Origin: Nocardioides piscis
GTDB lineage: Bacteria > Actinomycetota > Actinomycetes > Propionibacteriales > Nocardioidaceae
Length of the DNA stretch: 64,000 nt
Reading direction: 5' to 3'
Assembly: GCF_011300215.1 (NCBI RefSeq)
Contig: NZ_CP049866.1
Location: 620,001 to 684,000 of the forward strand
The notes under the pieces are model-generated. The model saw only the letters and a list, made by a program, of their open reading frames with translations, ran no database searches and had not been told where the DNA came from. The translations under genes were made by a program, and so were the position numbers. Shown here piece after piece: positions 63,950 to 64,000 of this stretch (its first letter is position 1; every line of letters starts with the position of its first letter).

Positions 63950-64000
63950 GACCGCTCGCTCCTTGCGTCGGTGGGGACAGACCTCTCGTCGTCCTCCAGG

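Overview
The window is 64 kb of very GC-rich DNA from an actinobacterium. Gene content and order fit the Propionibacteriales/Nocardioidaceae, but this placement is an inference and there is no rRNA marker here. The signs are GTG/ATG starts with chains of 4-base ATGA/GTGA overlaps, a tmk-holB pair, topA, an H+-pyrophosphatase, a BldG-type anti-anti-sigma factor, and an actinobacterial tad pilus locus next to a HAD-IB gene. That order resembles the M. tuberculosis Rv3644c-Rv3661 and S. coelicolor topA-hppA-bldG-helicase-tad neighbourhoods as I remember them. No intergenic gap exceeds 300 bases.

Layout. 0-8.4 kb is sensory: a secreted-protein fragment, a membrane winged-helix protein, a cobalamin-binding photoreceptor-like protein coupled to a PAS histidine kinase, a divergent cNMP/CBS/nucleotidyltransferase gene coupled to a DnaQ-like exonuclease, a NarL-type two-component pair and a small membrane protein. 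8.4-12 kb looks like an accessory insert: MazG-like pyrophosphohydrolase, a GIY-YIG/Schlafen-type helicase fusion, and a DUF222-HNH gene behind a perfect SOS box. 12-16.2 kb holds an MFS exporter, an acyl-CoA dehydrogenase and PPK2. 16.3-21 kb holds two paralogous PAS histidine kinases flanking a PKD/choice-of-anchor surface protein; one kinase has an in-frame TAG. 21.2-24.6 kb is a four-gene operon (lipoprotein, ECF sigma, membrane-anchored paralogue of the lipoprotein, haloperoxidase-like acid phosphatase). 24.8-28.4 kb holds tRNA-Thr, a TAP-like hydrolase, holB and tmk. 28.4-45 kb holds two GAF-ANTAR regulators, a zinc alcohol dehydrogenase, a four-gene glycosyltransferase operon, katE, a SigB/F-type sigma factor, an SRPBCC-SDR-FAD oxidoreductase-hydrolase operon, a fatty-acid desaturase and an L-2-hydroxyglutarate oxidase-like gene. 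45-57.2 kb holds topA, a wax-ester synthase-like acyltransferase, a methyltransferase, a MOSC protein, hppA, the BldG-like STAS protein and a DEAD/DEAH helicase. 57.2-63.3 kb is the tad locus plus HAD-IB. The window ends with a probable 6S-like/Ms1 small RNA region and a universal stress protein.

A pervasive oddity is that ten genes, including essential topA and three tad genes, are interrupted by single-base frameshifts. Every one sits in a G/C homopolymer and every one is repaired by adding one base. The simplest reading is systematic homopolymer under-calling in this assembly rather than mass pseudogenisation. Those genes are listed at full length as probably intact in vivo.

Best candidates for new biology: the histidine kinase + HTH-less B12 photoreceptor pair beside a membrane winged-helix protein; the MazG + GIY-YIG/Schlafen-helicase module; the four-glycosyltransferase operon; the ECF operon with paralogous lipoprotein and membrane sensors; and the putative 6S-like RNA.
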